Assembly: GCA_002328745.1 (NCBI GenBank) | Contig: DCVQ01000020.1 | Location: forward strand, 221 to 19,289 | Reading direction: 5' to 3' | Length of the DNA stretch: 19,069 nt | Origin: Actinobacteria bacterium UBA2184 | Lineage (GTDB): Bacteria > Actinomycetota > Coriobacteriia > Anaerosomatales > Anaerosomataceae | In this document: piece by piece, positions 7,369 to 14,900 of the stretch | How the letters are laid out: each line of letters starts with the position of its first letter | Numbering within the stretch: position 1 is the stretch's first letter | The notes under the pieces: generated by a model | Told to the model about the DNA's origin: nothing | Seen by the model: only the letters and a program-made list of their open reading frames with translations | Databases searched by the model: none | Made by a program: the position numbers and the translations under genes

Positions 7369-7974
7369 ATGAACTCCAGCGCCCGCGTTCGGACGCTCCG
7401 GATCGCCCTCCTCGTGCTGGCGCTCGTCGCGCTTCTCGGCGTGACCGCGTGCAAGGGCAAGGACGCGAGCCTGAGAGACGTGGCCGACAAGTCCGGCCTG
7501 CTCCACTTCAAGATCCCGTCGGACTGGCAGTACCTCGTGGGCGACGGGATGATCTCCGTCTATGCGGATGAAGAACTGCCCGGGGAGGGCGAGACCGCGG
7601 ATTCCCTGTCGATCGTCGTGTACGTGAGCAGGACCGCCACCGAGACCCCGGTCGCCGACACGCTGCTCGCCTACGTCGATTACTGGAGCGAGGGTCGCGG
7701 CTGGAGCGGCGTCTCGGTGACCGACCCCGAGCAGACCGTCGTGGGCGGACGGGACGGGCTGCGGGTCGGCATCGAAGGGACCGACGGCAGCGGGCGCGCC
7801 TTCCGGGCGACGTACGTGTGGGTCCGCACCGCCGGACAGGAAGTGCTCATCACCGCGTTCGCTCCGCCGGAGGACTGGGACGACCACTCCGCCGCGCTGG
7901 ATGACGTGCTGGCCGAGTGGTACTGGCACAGGGCCGACGATGCCGCGGCCGTCGACAGCACGGCAACGCCCTAG
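7369..7974 (+). CDS. Lipoprotein with PsbP/DcrB-like domain
   Basis: The protein has 201 residues. A lipoprotein signal ends at lipobox VTAC (25-28), so the mature protein should be lipid-anchored at Cys28 on the outer face of the membrane. The mature part begins with a segment like LLHFKIPSDWQYLV and continues with alternating beta-strands (SIVVYVSRT, DGLRVGIEG, AFRATYVWV, EVLITAFAP) and a final helix. This resembles the PsbP/DUF1795/LpqN-type fold often found in actinobacterial lipoproteins, but the match is by eye only. The ATG at 7369 is chosen because GAGAGG lies six bases upstream; an ATG at 7363 is too close to it. This is the only plus-strand gene, divergent from the ligase-like gene and convergent with the Rex-like gene. 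Function unknown. Confidence 0.85.
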   Translation: MNSSARVRTLRIALLVLALVALLGVTACKGKDASLRDVADKSGLLHFKIPSDWQYLVGDGMISVYADEELPGEGETADSLSIVVYVSRTATETPVADTLLAYVDYWSEGRGWSGVSVTDPEQTVVGGRDGLRVGIEGTDGSGRAFRATYVWVRTAGQEVLITAFAPPEDWDDHSAALDDVLAEWYWHRADDAAAVDSTATP

Positions 7975-7988
7975 GCCGGGTGCGGCCT
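7973..7988. terminator. Possible bidirectional hairpin between convergent genes
   Basis: AGGCCG and CGGCCT form a 6-bp perfect stem with a four-base loop exactly between the two facing stop codons (7972-7974 and 7991-7993). There is no T-tract on either side, so it is only a candidate terminator for both transcripts. Confidence 0.35.
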
Positions 7989-7990
7989 CT

Positions 7991-8647
7991 CTAGCGCGTG
8001 CCGACCGATCCTACGACCGTCTGGCAGCGGCACGCCAGCGACTTGAGATCGCACGGCATGCGCAGCTGGGTGACGTTCATGCCCTCGGGACGCCGCATCT
8101 TGATCACCGGCGTCAGCAGCAGCACCCCGTCGACGCCCGCCTGGTGGAGCAGGTCGAGCGTGATCTGCACCCAGCCGGGCGAGCATGCCACGAGCGCGAT
8201 ATGCGCATCGAGAGCCGGATCGATCTTCGCGAGATCCGTCAGGTGCTTCACCTCGATGCCACCGACCACACTGCCGACGTCTTCGGGCAATTCGGAGAAG
8301 TACGCGACGGCCTTCACCCCGAACCGCTCGCCGGGGAACACGACCTGAAGCGCGTCGAGCATCTTGGCGGTCCCGATCTTGATGATCGGATACTCCTCGG
8401 AGAGACCGAGGAAGGACATGAGCGCCTCGTAGAGCACCTCGGGTTCGTACCCGGCGCCGGGCCGTCCGATGTCACCGACGAAGGAGATGTCGCGACGGAC
8501 CGTCTCCTCCTTGATGTTGAGCTCGTCGGCCAGCTCGCGCGACGTGATGCGTGCCGGAGCGCCGGCCCTGATGTACTCGCCGAGATAGCAATGGTACATG
8601 GAAAGCCGGTAGAGCGTCGCATCGGGTGCAGTGCGCGAGTCGGCCAT
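7991..8647 (-). CDS. Rex-family redox regulator paralog lacking the GxGxxG NAD-binding loop
   Basis: The protein has 218 residues, close to the usual Rex length. The N-terminal winged helix matches Rex well: RLSMYHCYL, then ITSRELADELNIKEETVRRD, then GRPGAGY. The C-terminal part also aligns with Rex (VVGGIEVKHLTDL, and a GVDGVLLLTP segment like the GIKGILNFTP of Bacillus Rex). Where Rex has IGVGNLG to bind NADH/NAD, this protein has KIGTAKM (90-96), so the glycine-rich loop is missing. It carries cysteines at 155, 199, 206 and 208, the last three as CX6CXC near the C-terminus. DNA binding is therefore likely, while NADH sensing is doubtful. The ATG at 8647 has GGAGG eight bases upstream; an in-frame GTG at 8662 is less likely. 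It sits among cytochrome operons, so control of them is a reasonable guess. Confidence 0.88.
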   Translation of the reverse strand: MADSRTAPDATLYRLSMYHCYLGEYIRAGAPARITSRELADELNIKEETVRRDISFVGDIGRPGAGYEPEVLYEALMSFLGLSEEYPIIKIGTAKMLDALQVVFPGERFGVKAVAYFSELPEDVGSVVGGIEVKHLTDLAKIDPALDAHIALVACSPGWVQITLDLLHQAGVDGVLLLTPVIKMRRPEGMNVTQLRMPCDLKSLACRCQTVVGSVGTR

Positions 8648-8684
8648 CGAGGATGCCTCCACACGGTGAGCGGCAGGTACTCAA

Positions 8685-8717
8685 AGTCTACGCCATGTTA
8701 AGGAGTTCGTGAACGAA
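8685..8717 (-). promoter_or_regulatory. Candidate promoter and operator of the Rex-like gene
   Basis: On the minus strand TTCACG (8708-8713) and TAGACT (8685-8690) are 17 bp apart, each with four of six consensus bases. A perfect inverted repeat, TTCGT-GA-ACGAA (8706-8717), covers the -35 element. It includes GTGAAC, the half-site seen in actinobacterial Rex operators (TGTGAAC...TTCACA), though the full Rex site is not present. Autoregulation by the Rex-like protein is possible but unproven. Confidence 0.45.
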
Positions 8718-8756
8718 TGAAGTGCAGATCCCGCGCAGGCGATGCCGGGCCGCTGG

Positions 8757-8778
8757 AAAAGCCGTTATCCGTGAACGG
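8757..8778 (-). terminator. Weak intrinsic terminator after the NTF2-like lipoprotein gene
   Basis: On the minus strand CCGTT and AACGG form a 5-bp stem with a seven-base loop, followed by CTTTT, ten bases beyond the stop at 8788. It would end the transcript that includes resB and ccsA. The stem is short, so the call is tentative. Confidence 0.45.
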
Positions 8779-8787
8779 AGCGTGAGC

Positions 8788-9267
8788 CTACTCTCGCGGT
8801 TCCGCAGGCTCCGGCGCACTGGATGTCTCCACGGCGTCGACGATAACCCATCGCCCTTCGAGCAGCCTCGTCGAGAAGACGTTCACCGCCGGCCAGTCGG
8901 GAAACTCGGCTGTGTCCCTCCAGACCACCACGACGTCCGCCGTCGTCGATGTCTCCCCGCTCACGTACGGCGTCTGCCACCCGGGAACGCGCGGTGTGCC
9001 CGTGGGCACGTCGGACGCCTCGGCAAGAGCGGTGGCCACCTCTGAAGACTCGAAGTAGGGCGCGTACGCGTCGACGTCGCGCACGTCTGCCTCGCGAAGC
9101 TCCAGCACGGTCTCTACGGCGCGTGCGGCAGGATGCGCCTCCGCGTAGCTGAGCTTGTCGGTACCCCCACATGACGCCAGCAGCACCGTGGCTGCCGTCA
9201 TGCCGACGGCAAGAAGTGCGACGACGCCCGGACGCCGGAAGCGCCGAAGCGCGGGTGATGGGTTCAC
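8788..9267 (-). CDS. Small lipoprotein, probably NTF2-like
   Basis: The GTG at 9267 is preceded by AGGAGGATCTC, a good Shine-Dalgarno site, and gives a 159-residue protein. A basic start and hydrophobic stretch end at lipobox LASC (30-33), so it should be lipid-anchored at Cys33. The mature part has an N-terminal helix with AARAVETVLELREADV and later strands such as TADVVVVW and GRWVIVDAVE, ending in a Pro/Glu-rich tail. This helix-then-strands pattern resembles NTF2/SnoaL-like lipoproteins, judged by eye. The frame stays open upstream to 9501, but that stretch overlaps ccsA and looks non-coding. It follows ccsA after 59 bp and probably shares its transcript. The function is unknown; a part in cytochrome assembly is only suggested by position. 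Confidence 0.82.
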   Translation of the reverse strand: MNPSPALRRFRRPGVVALLAVGMTAATVLLASCGGTDKLSYAEAHPAARAVETVLELREADVRDVDAYAPYFESSEVATALAEASDVPTGTPRVPGWQTPYVSGETSTTADVVVVWRDTAEFPDWPAVNVFSTRLLEGRWVIVDAVETSSAPEPAEPRE

Positions 9268-9326
9268 GAGATCCTCCTGACGTACGGTGTAGTGCGATGT
9301 CACGCACGTACGATACCGCACCGGCC

Positions 9327-10163
9327 TCAGCCGAAGTACTCTGCGTGCAACGAGGTCGTCAGCAAAGACGTGAAGAACAGCGAGCCGATCGCGAATAGGA
9401 ACCCGAGAAGCAGGAGCGCAGCAGCCTTCTCGCCGCTCAAGCGATAGAAGCGTCGCGCGTGCAGGTAGATGCCGTAGACGAGCCACGTCACGAGCGACCA
9501 CGTTTCAACCGGGTCCCATCCCCAGAAGCGCCCCCACGAGTAGTGCGCCCAGATCGCGCCGGTGAGCATGCCCACACCCCAGAAGGCGAAGGTGAGGCCG
9601 GCGAACCGGTGGGACTCCCGGTCGGTCGTCGCCGGGTCGGTCGTGGACAGCCTCCGGGCCAGACGCCGCAAGCCGAACCCGACATGCGCGATCGCATACC
9701 CGAGCGAGATGACCGCGGCCGCGAACGCGACGAAGTAGAAACCGACATGCAGGACCAGCCAGACGCCCGTGAAGGTGGGGGGCAGCATGAGCACTTCCGG
9801 ACCCGAGTACACGCCGATGCCGAGCACGAGCAGCGCCGTCGGGTAGACGAGCGCCGCGAGCGGACGCGCATGGCGCCGTCGCCACGACACGAGTCCGTAC
9901 AACACCATCACTGCGAGCGCGTTCGATGACAGCACTTCGTACTGCGTCAGATACGGCCCGTGACCGGTGCCGTACCAGCGCAGTCCGAGCGCCGCCACGT
10001 GCACGGCGATCCCGGCGAATGCTGCGGCGCGCCCGGCGTGCTCCGCTGCATCGCGTCCCATAAGGACGCCGTACATCGCGAGGCCAGCCGCGAACGCGTA
10101 GAACACGAGCGCGGCGATGTGAAGCGGCGTCTCGAGCCCCAGGGCCTCCTGCATGCCGATCAT
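9327..10163 (-). CDS. ccsA: System II cytochrome c biogenesis protein CcsA (ResC)
   Basis: The protein has 278 residues and about eight membrane segments. The hallmark tryptophan-rich WWD motif is clear at 205-223 (WAHYSWGRFWGWDPVETW). Conserved histidines are present in membrane helices: His55, His139 (in VLHVGFY) and His235. CcsA and ResB together export heme across the membrane and ligate it to CXXCH cysteines. Its ATG overlaps the stop of resB by four bases (ATGA), the common resB-resC arrangement. The length fits the family's short form. Lying directly downstream of the 19-heme cytochrome, it probably serves that protein and the other cytochromes nearby. No thiol-reducing partner (CcdA or ResA) is seen in the window. 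Confidence 0.94.
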   Translation of the reverse strand: MIGMQEALGLETPLHIAALVFYAFAAGLAMYGVLMGRDAAEHAGRAAAFAGIAVHVAALGLRWYGTGHGPYLTQYEVLSSNALAVMVLYGLVSWRRRHARPLAALVYPTALLVLGIGVYSGPEVLMLPPTFTGVWLVLHVGFYFVAFAAAVISLGYAIAHVGFGLRRLARRLSTTDPATTDRESHRFAGLTFAFWGVGMLTGAIWAHYSWGRFWGWDPVETWSLVTWLVYGIYLHARRFYRLSGEKAAALLLLGFLFAIGSLFFTSLLTTSLHAEYFG

Positions 10164-11500
10164 CCCGCACGCCTCCTGCCCGCTATCTCATCGATCTCGA
10201 CGCGATACCCCTGGACCATCCGGGGCGCCCACCAGGCATAGCGCACGCCATCGCCCTCCCGGACGAGAACCAGTCTCCGCGGGACCCAGAGGTAGATCAT
10301 GAGGGATCCGAGCGCGATCACCCCGAAACCGGCGAACAGGACGCGGGTGGCGTAGGGCCGTGCCACGATGAGGCGCGCCCACTGGCCGCTCTCGACGAAT
10401 TCGACGCTGTAGCCGTCGATGGACGCCATATCCCCCTCGGTCAGCGTGACAGGGTCGAAGTCGTCATCGCCGGCCGGACGAAGCGCGAGCGGCCTGTCGC
10501 TCCGAACGCCGTCCGGGTCCCAGCGGCCGTCGATGGCCGGCGCGCCGTCGATCGTCACGCCGGAGTAGGCCACCTCGCCCGGGCCCGCGAACAGGAACTC
10601 CATCCGTACGGGATGGCTCACGCCGGCTTGGTCCGTCACGACGAGGTATGCGGCATCGCCGAACTCCCCCGCCTGCACGTAGACGACGTGGCCGAGTACC
10701 GTCAGCGGATCGTTCGCGGTCGACCGATACGCGCGCCACTGCCCCGCCTCGTCCTTGACCGACAGCGTCGCCGTCAGGGTCTTGAGCTCGCCGGTGGACC
10801 ACGTCTCGGTCTCGAGGCCGTCCAGCCGAAGAGGCGCACCGAGCTCAGGCGCCCCTCCGAAGGCCCCTCTCTCGGTGACGAGGTAGGCATCGCCCGGCTC
10901 GAACACCTCGCCCGCCGAGAGGTCGAGCACCGCGCGGGAGGTCAAAGCCGACGATGCGGCGGCCGCGGCAAGCGCTATCACCATGCCCGTGTGCATGACC
11001 GCAGGCGCCCACACACCGGCGCGGTGACGCCACAGGACGGCCGTGCCGTCGGCGTCCACGCGACCGCTATAACCGAGCGCATGCGCCCGGTCGACAGCGT
11101 TCTCAAAGCTCACGCCGGGGATGTCGGTCGTGCGAGACGCCTCGCACGACCGCGTGCGTCTCGCCGCGTCCGCGATCATCCGAACGGTCGCGATGCCGAG
11201 CGACACCACGAACACGCTGAGGACCGCGAGGAACCACCACGTGGAGAAGACGGCGTCCAGCGCGAGCGCGGCGGCGATGCCCGCAAGCGAGGGATGCTCC
11301 GCCTGCCAGGCCTCCAGGGCGACCGTCGTCGTGTTGCTTCGCTGGGGGATCCAGGCGCCGACCGCGCCGACGCCGGCGATGAACGCCATCAGCAGGATCG
11401 ACGTGCGTCGCGAGGACAGGGCGTCGAAGAACGCACGCACGCCGGTCACCGCTCCGCGCGTCCGCAGACCGTGGACCTCCGGGAGGGATGCTCGATCCAC
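10160..11500 (-). CDS. resB: System II cytochrome c biogenesis protein ResB (Ccs1)
   Basis: The protein has 446 residues. Membrane segments lie at about 34-51, 85-108, 165-184 and 386-405, with a large extracellular domain (about 188-380) between the third and fourth. This is the ResB/Ccs1 layout. FSTWWFLAVLSVFVVSLGIA after the second loop is a typical ResB phrase, and His170 at the start of TM3 matches the conserved histidine. It works with CcsA to present heme to apocytochromes outside the membrane. The GTG at 11500 begins four bases after the stop of the 19-heme cytochrome gene. The ribosome site is weak (GGTAGTGGA), so translation may depend on coupling. Downstream GTGs at codons 18 and 21 are possible alternative starts. 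The stop overlaps the ccsA start. Confidence 0.92.
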   Translation of the reverse strand: MDRASLPEVHGLRTRGAVTGVRAFFDALSSRRTSILLMAFIAGVGAVGAWIPQRSNTTTVALEAWQAEHPSLAGIAAALALDAVFSTWWFLAVLSVFVVSLGIATVRMIADAARRTRSCEASRTTDIPGVSFENAVDRAHALGYSGRVDADGTAVLWRHRAGVWAPAVMHTGMVIALAAAAASSALTSRAVLDLSAGEVFEPGDAYLVTERGAFGGAPELGAPLRLDGLETETWSTGELKTLTATLSVKDEAGQWRAYRSTANDPLTVLGHVVYVQAGEFGDAAYLVVTDQAGVSHPVRMEFLFAGPGEVAYSGVTIDGAPAIDGRWDPDGVRSDRPLALRPAGDDDFDPVTLTEGDMASIDGYSVEFVESGQWARLIVARPYATRVLFAGFGVIALGSLMIYLWVPRRLVLVREGDGVRYAWWAPRMVQGYRVEIDEIAGRRRAG

Positions 11501-11504
11501 TCCA

Positions 11505-14500
11505 CTACCAGTTCTCGTATCCCGGCGAGGTGATGTCGCCGACCGCGTGCGAGGTCTTGCCGGCCACGCAACCCGAGTCGGTCACCGAGCAGTCGGCGAC
11601 GCTGTAGTTGAGCGGGTTTGCCTGCTTGCGGTAGCTCGCCACCTTGATCGTGGACTTGTCGTTGTCGTACGCGTAGCGAGCCGGCATCGAGCCGTTGCCG
11701 TCGCCGATGAGGCGGGACATGCCGCCTCCGTGCGGGATGAGGATGTGACACTGGATGCAGGGGCCGCTCTGGTGCTTGGCATTCTTGATGTGCGCCTGGT
11801 TGCCCTTGATGTTCTCGTGGCAGTTGGCGCAGAACGGCATCTCCGCGCCGGGGGTGCCCGATGCGGTCTCGACCATGTCGATCGTCCACAGCGTCCCGGC
11901 CGAGTTCGCGGGCCAGGCCGTGTTGGGGCCACGGAGCGAGTACTGCACGGAAGATCCGTGCGGGCCTTGAGCGTGATCGAGGTTCCCGGGGTCGCCCGCA
12001 AGCGGGGCGGTCGAGTCGCCGTGACAGTCCGAGCAGTACATCGTGTCGCCTGGTTCCCAGATGCCGCTCAGTTGACCGGCAGCGACCCGGCTCGTCCCGT
12101 AGGTGGTGGTATCCGGGTATGCATCGTTGGGCGCGATCACCGGATGCCGTGACTGGTTGCCGACGCTGACCTCGGCCGCGACGTTCGTCCAGCGGTTCGT
12201 CGTGACCGCGCCGCTCTTCGTACCGCCCCAGGAGGCCAGAGCGGTGTTCTCGCTCGAATGGCATTTGAAGCAGATCGCGTGCTCGCGCGTGGCGTAGCCG
12301 TTCGCCGCCCCCATCCACGTCAGGCCGGCGTTCACCTGCGCGTCGGTCGGACGGTTGACCGTCGAGAGAGTGGTGAGCGCTGCCGGGGAGAACTCCTGCC
12401 CCGAGACCCCGCGAATGGCCTCCGAGACGAGGTTGCTGGTGCCCCACTCGTGACGGGCGTCGCCGACCACGTGGTGGTTGTGGCAGTCGGCGCACTCGAC
12501 ATGCTTGTTGGCGCTGATGTACGCCTGCGTCTCGTCCGTGTCGCTGAGCAGGTGGACGCTCTGGTAATCGGCGGGCTTGTGCCCGTGTTCGTTGATCGTG
12601 GGGTCCATCTGCGCGTAGATCACGATATTGGACGTCGACATAGGCTGCGTTCCGTACCAGTCGACCGAGTCTGACGGCTTCGGCACCCCGGGCAGCGTGC
12701 CCCCGTTGACCGCGAAATCGGCGGCAACGCTATGGCACCGGAAGCACATCTGTTCCTCGTTGATCGCGAGGTTGATGGCCACCGTATCGCCGAGCGCGTT
12801 CAGAAGCCGCTGCTCCGCCGAGAAGTGCACCGAGAACTTGCCGCTCGAGAGCGTGCCTTGCAGGTTGCCGTGGCACTTGGCGCAGTTGGCGTAGAAGGTG
12901 GAGCCATCGTTGAACGGCCCTGGCGAGTCGTAGTTGTGCGGCGAGACCGCCCACAGCGACGAATCGATCTTCCACACCAGGGTCTCCTGGATGGCGTTGG
13001 CCTTCTGCCCGCCGGTATTGCGGGCGACCTCGACGCTGTGGCAGCTGAGGCACAGCGTGTCGTCCGTGTTGCTGGCCGCCGGGTACGCCACGATGGCGCT
13101 GCTGCGAAGCGAGTAGCCCTTGCCGTCGGCACGCAGCGGATCGGAGCCGGGCAGGCTCTCGTACTCGCTATGGTCGACGTGGCAGCTCACGCACGCGAGC
13201 GAACTGGTGCTCGTCGGGTAGGCCCCTCCCGTGCCCGGTGCCTGGTCCCAGTTCGGATCGTCCAGCACGTGGTGGTACCGGGTGGTGTCGCCGACCATGC
13301 CGTTGAGCGCCGAGTGACACGTGGAGCACGTCACGCCGCCCTCGGAGACACCGCTCATCGGCCGGTGGACGTCGCCGTGACACTCGTAGCACGCGCGATC
13401 GACGTCGGCCTTCTCGTGGCCGGTGGCCATCGGCAGACGCAGGTCGTTCGTGCCCACCGCGACGTTGCGGGGAAGGTCCACCGCCGTGTCGGCGATGCCG
13501 ACCGCGACGTACGCTCCGCTCGCGCTGTCCCACGCCCAGGGTCGGCCCGTCCCCGGGTCGGCATCGTGCGTGACGTGACAGCTGAAGCAGAACTGGCGGA
13601 CCTTCTCCTTCGATGCACCGACATTGGCGGTATCCGCCGGGTCGCGCGGGTCGAGGTTCTGCCCGAGCGCATCGCTGACGTTCATCGTGTTGTTGCGGCT
13701 GGAGCCATGGGGGTTGTGGCATTCGTAACACGGCAGCGGAGCGCCGGGCTCATAGGCAGCCCCGCCGCTCCTGATCGTGTGTCCCGAATCGACGGCGTCA
13801 CCCGTGGCCAGCGACTTGATGTCGGGAATGCCGGCAAAGAGGATCTCCGCCTCCGAGGAGTCCGCATGGCACCTGAAGCACACGGCAGCGTAGTCCCCGT
13901 CGACGGTATCAGCCAGAGCGGCAGCCGGAGTCGAGTACGTCGCGACAAGGCTGTCGTACACGCTTGCGCCGCGGTGCGCGGAATGGCAGTAGAGGCAGTC
14001 ACCAGCCGAACGGGTCGTCTCCATGCCGGGGACGATCGGGTCGGGGGCCATGCTCGCAGGGATCGACACGTGGGCGTTCAGCCCCGCATCGCTATAGACG
14101 CTCGCACCGGGGAAGCGCCCGAGCACCGGATAGCCGTCGTCGCCCTCGAGCGGCGATGACAGCGCAGGATACGGCGTCGCCGTGAGCGAGACGTACCAGC
14201 TCTGGCTGTCATCGTGGCAGGCCAGGCACCACCCCGTGCCTGCCTCGCTGACCGGGACGCCGTTTATCTCACGCTGCGGGATCCGCGGAAGCGTCGCCGG
14301 GTCCTCGTGCGGATAGTGGCAATCCGAGCACGCATCGGTGAGATCCCGCTCGGGATCATCGGTGCCGCGCTCCTCGACCGAGTGCCCGCTCGCCGATCCG
14401 AACGACGCCGAACCCGTCTTGACGTTGGTGGCGGCACCGCCGTCGTGGCACGTGTAGCAGAGGCCCACCTGCGTGACCTGCTGTCCCGAGTCGCCCCGAT

Positions 14501-14762
14501 CCCTCAGGAGGCCGCGAGCGGACCCCGCGCCATGCGACGAGTGGCACTCGCCGCACAGCGCCGTGTCCGCGCCGAACGGCGCATGCGGCACTGCGGCGAC
14601 CGCCACGGCGGGTATCGCGATCGCCACTACGGCTGACAGGATGAGGACTCGCCGAATCGCTCGCAAGCCGCAAGCGGGCCGGTCGCTGCGGAAGGTGCAT
14701 TCTCCCGTGGCACACGGCCGCGCGGCACTCAGATCGTCGGGTGCGCGAACGGTTGGGGTCAC
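11505..14762 (-). CDS. Large secreted 19-heme c-type cytochrome
   Basis: The protein has 1085 residues and 19 canonical CXXCH sites: CGECH (70), CYTCH (102), CSDCH (145), CLACH (179), CLYCH (256), CFRCH (295), CYECH (345), CFSCH (392), CYECH (458), CSTCH (479), CVSCH (524), CLSCH (571), CAKCH (627), CFRCH (673), CADCH (757), CFKCH (831), CSDCH (910), CANCH (978) and CIQCH (1002). A Sec signal peptide lies at about 33-57. No C-terminal anchor or SLH domain is visible, and the protein ends in GYENW. Long heme-free spacers (about 70-80 residues at several places) suggest extra beta domains between heme groups. The start is uncertain. GTG at 14762 is the first codon available after an in-frame stop but adds a 32-residue Cys-containing leader; TTG at 14666 gives a normal signal peptide but lacks a ribosome site. 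Directly followed by resB and ccsA. Likely an extracellular electron carrier; partners unknown. Confidence 0.93.
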   Translation of the reverse strand: MTPTVRAPDDLSAARPCATGECTFRSDRPACGLRAIRRVLILSAVVAIAIPAVAVAAVPHAPFGADTALCGECHSSHGAGSARGLLRDRGDSGQQVTQVGLCYTCHDGGAATNVKTGSASFGSASGHSVEERGTDDPERDLTDACSDCHYPHEDPATLPRIPQREINGVPVSEAGTGWCLACHDDSQSWYVSLTATPYPALSSPLEGDDGYPVLGRFPGASVYSDAGLNAHVSIPASMAPDPIVPGMETTRSAGDCLYCHSAHRGASVYDSLVATYSTPAAALADTVDGDYAAVCFRCHADSSEAEILFAGIPDIKSLATGDAVDSGHTIRSGGAAYEPGAPLPCYECHNPHGSSRNNTMNVSDALGQNLDPRDPADTANVGASKEKVRQFCFSCHVTHDADPGTGRPWAWDSASGAYVAVGIADTAVDLPRNVAVGTNDLRLPMATGHEKADVDRACYECHGDVHRPMSGVSEGGVTCSTCHSALNGMVGDTTRYHHVLDDPNWDQAPGTGGAYPTSTSSLACVSCHVDHSEYESLPGSDPLRADGKGYSLRSSAIVAYPAASNTDDTLCLSCHSVEVARNTGGQKANAIQETLVWKIDSSLWAVSPHNYDSPGPFNDGSTFYANCAKCHGNLQGTLSSGKFSVHFSAEQRLLNALGDTVAINLAINEEQMCFRCHSVAADFAVNGGTLPGVPKPSDSVDWYGTQPMSTSNIVIYAQMDPTINEHGHKPADYQSVHLLSDTDETQAYISANKHVECADCHNHHVVGDARHEWGTSNLVSEAIRGVSGQEFSPAALTTLSTVNRPTDAQVNAGLTWMGAANGYATREHAICFKCHSSENTALASWGGTKSGAVTTNRWTNVAAEVSVGNQSRHPVIAPNDAYPDTTTYGTSRVAAGQLSGIWEPGDTMYCSDCHGDSTAPLAGDPGNLDHAQGPHGSSVQYSLRGPNTAWPANSAGTLWTIDMVETASGTPGAEMPFCANCHENIKGNQAHIKNAKHQSGPCIQCHILIPHGGGMSRLIGDGNGSMPARYAYDNDKSTIKVASYRKQANPLNYSVADCSVTDSGCVAGKTSHAVGDITSPGYENW

Positions 14763-14900
14763 GCCTGCACTTTCGGCCCGGGGTCACATCACGAGGCACG
14801 CCAAGCCCTTCTGCGCACCTCCTTGATGGATTCGATGCACTGGCCCCGGCACCTGCATAGTGTGACACAGCGCACAAGTCTGCGCCAACCGCGCGATTCG
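14763..14900 (-). other. Intergenic region with an orphan Shine-Dalgarno site
   Basis: This 138-bp gap separates the NHL gene from the 19-heme cytochrome. On the minus strand CAAGGAGGTG (14816-14825) is an excellent ribosome site, but it lies more than 50 bases before the annotated GTG. The only starts after it open frames of fewer than ten codons. No convincing promoter or hairpin terminator was found. It may mark a short leader peptide, or an N-terminus of the cytochrome reached in another way. Confidence 0.4.

Noticed and set aside
8770..8777. Second copy of CGTGAACG, the core of the possible Rex-like operator
   Set aside because: It lies inside the terminator hairpin of the lipoprotein gene, so its presence is explained by the stem-loop rather than by regulation.
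8765..9307. 180-codon minus-strand open frame overlapping the NTF2-like lipoprotein
   Set aside because: The alternative frame has a signal lipobox and a good ribosome site; this one is Arg/Gly-rich without features.
12732..14159. 475-codon plus-strand open frame opposite the 19-heme cytochrome
   Set aside because: It is antisense to regularly spaced CXXCH codons. The repeated phrases are the reverse of heme motifs.
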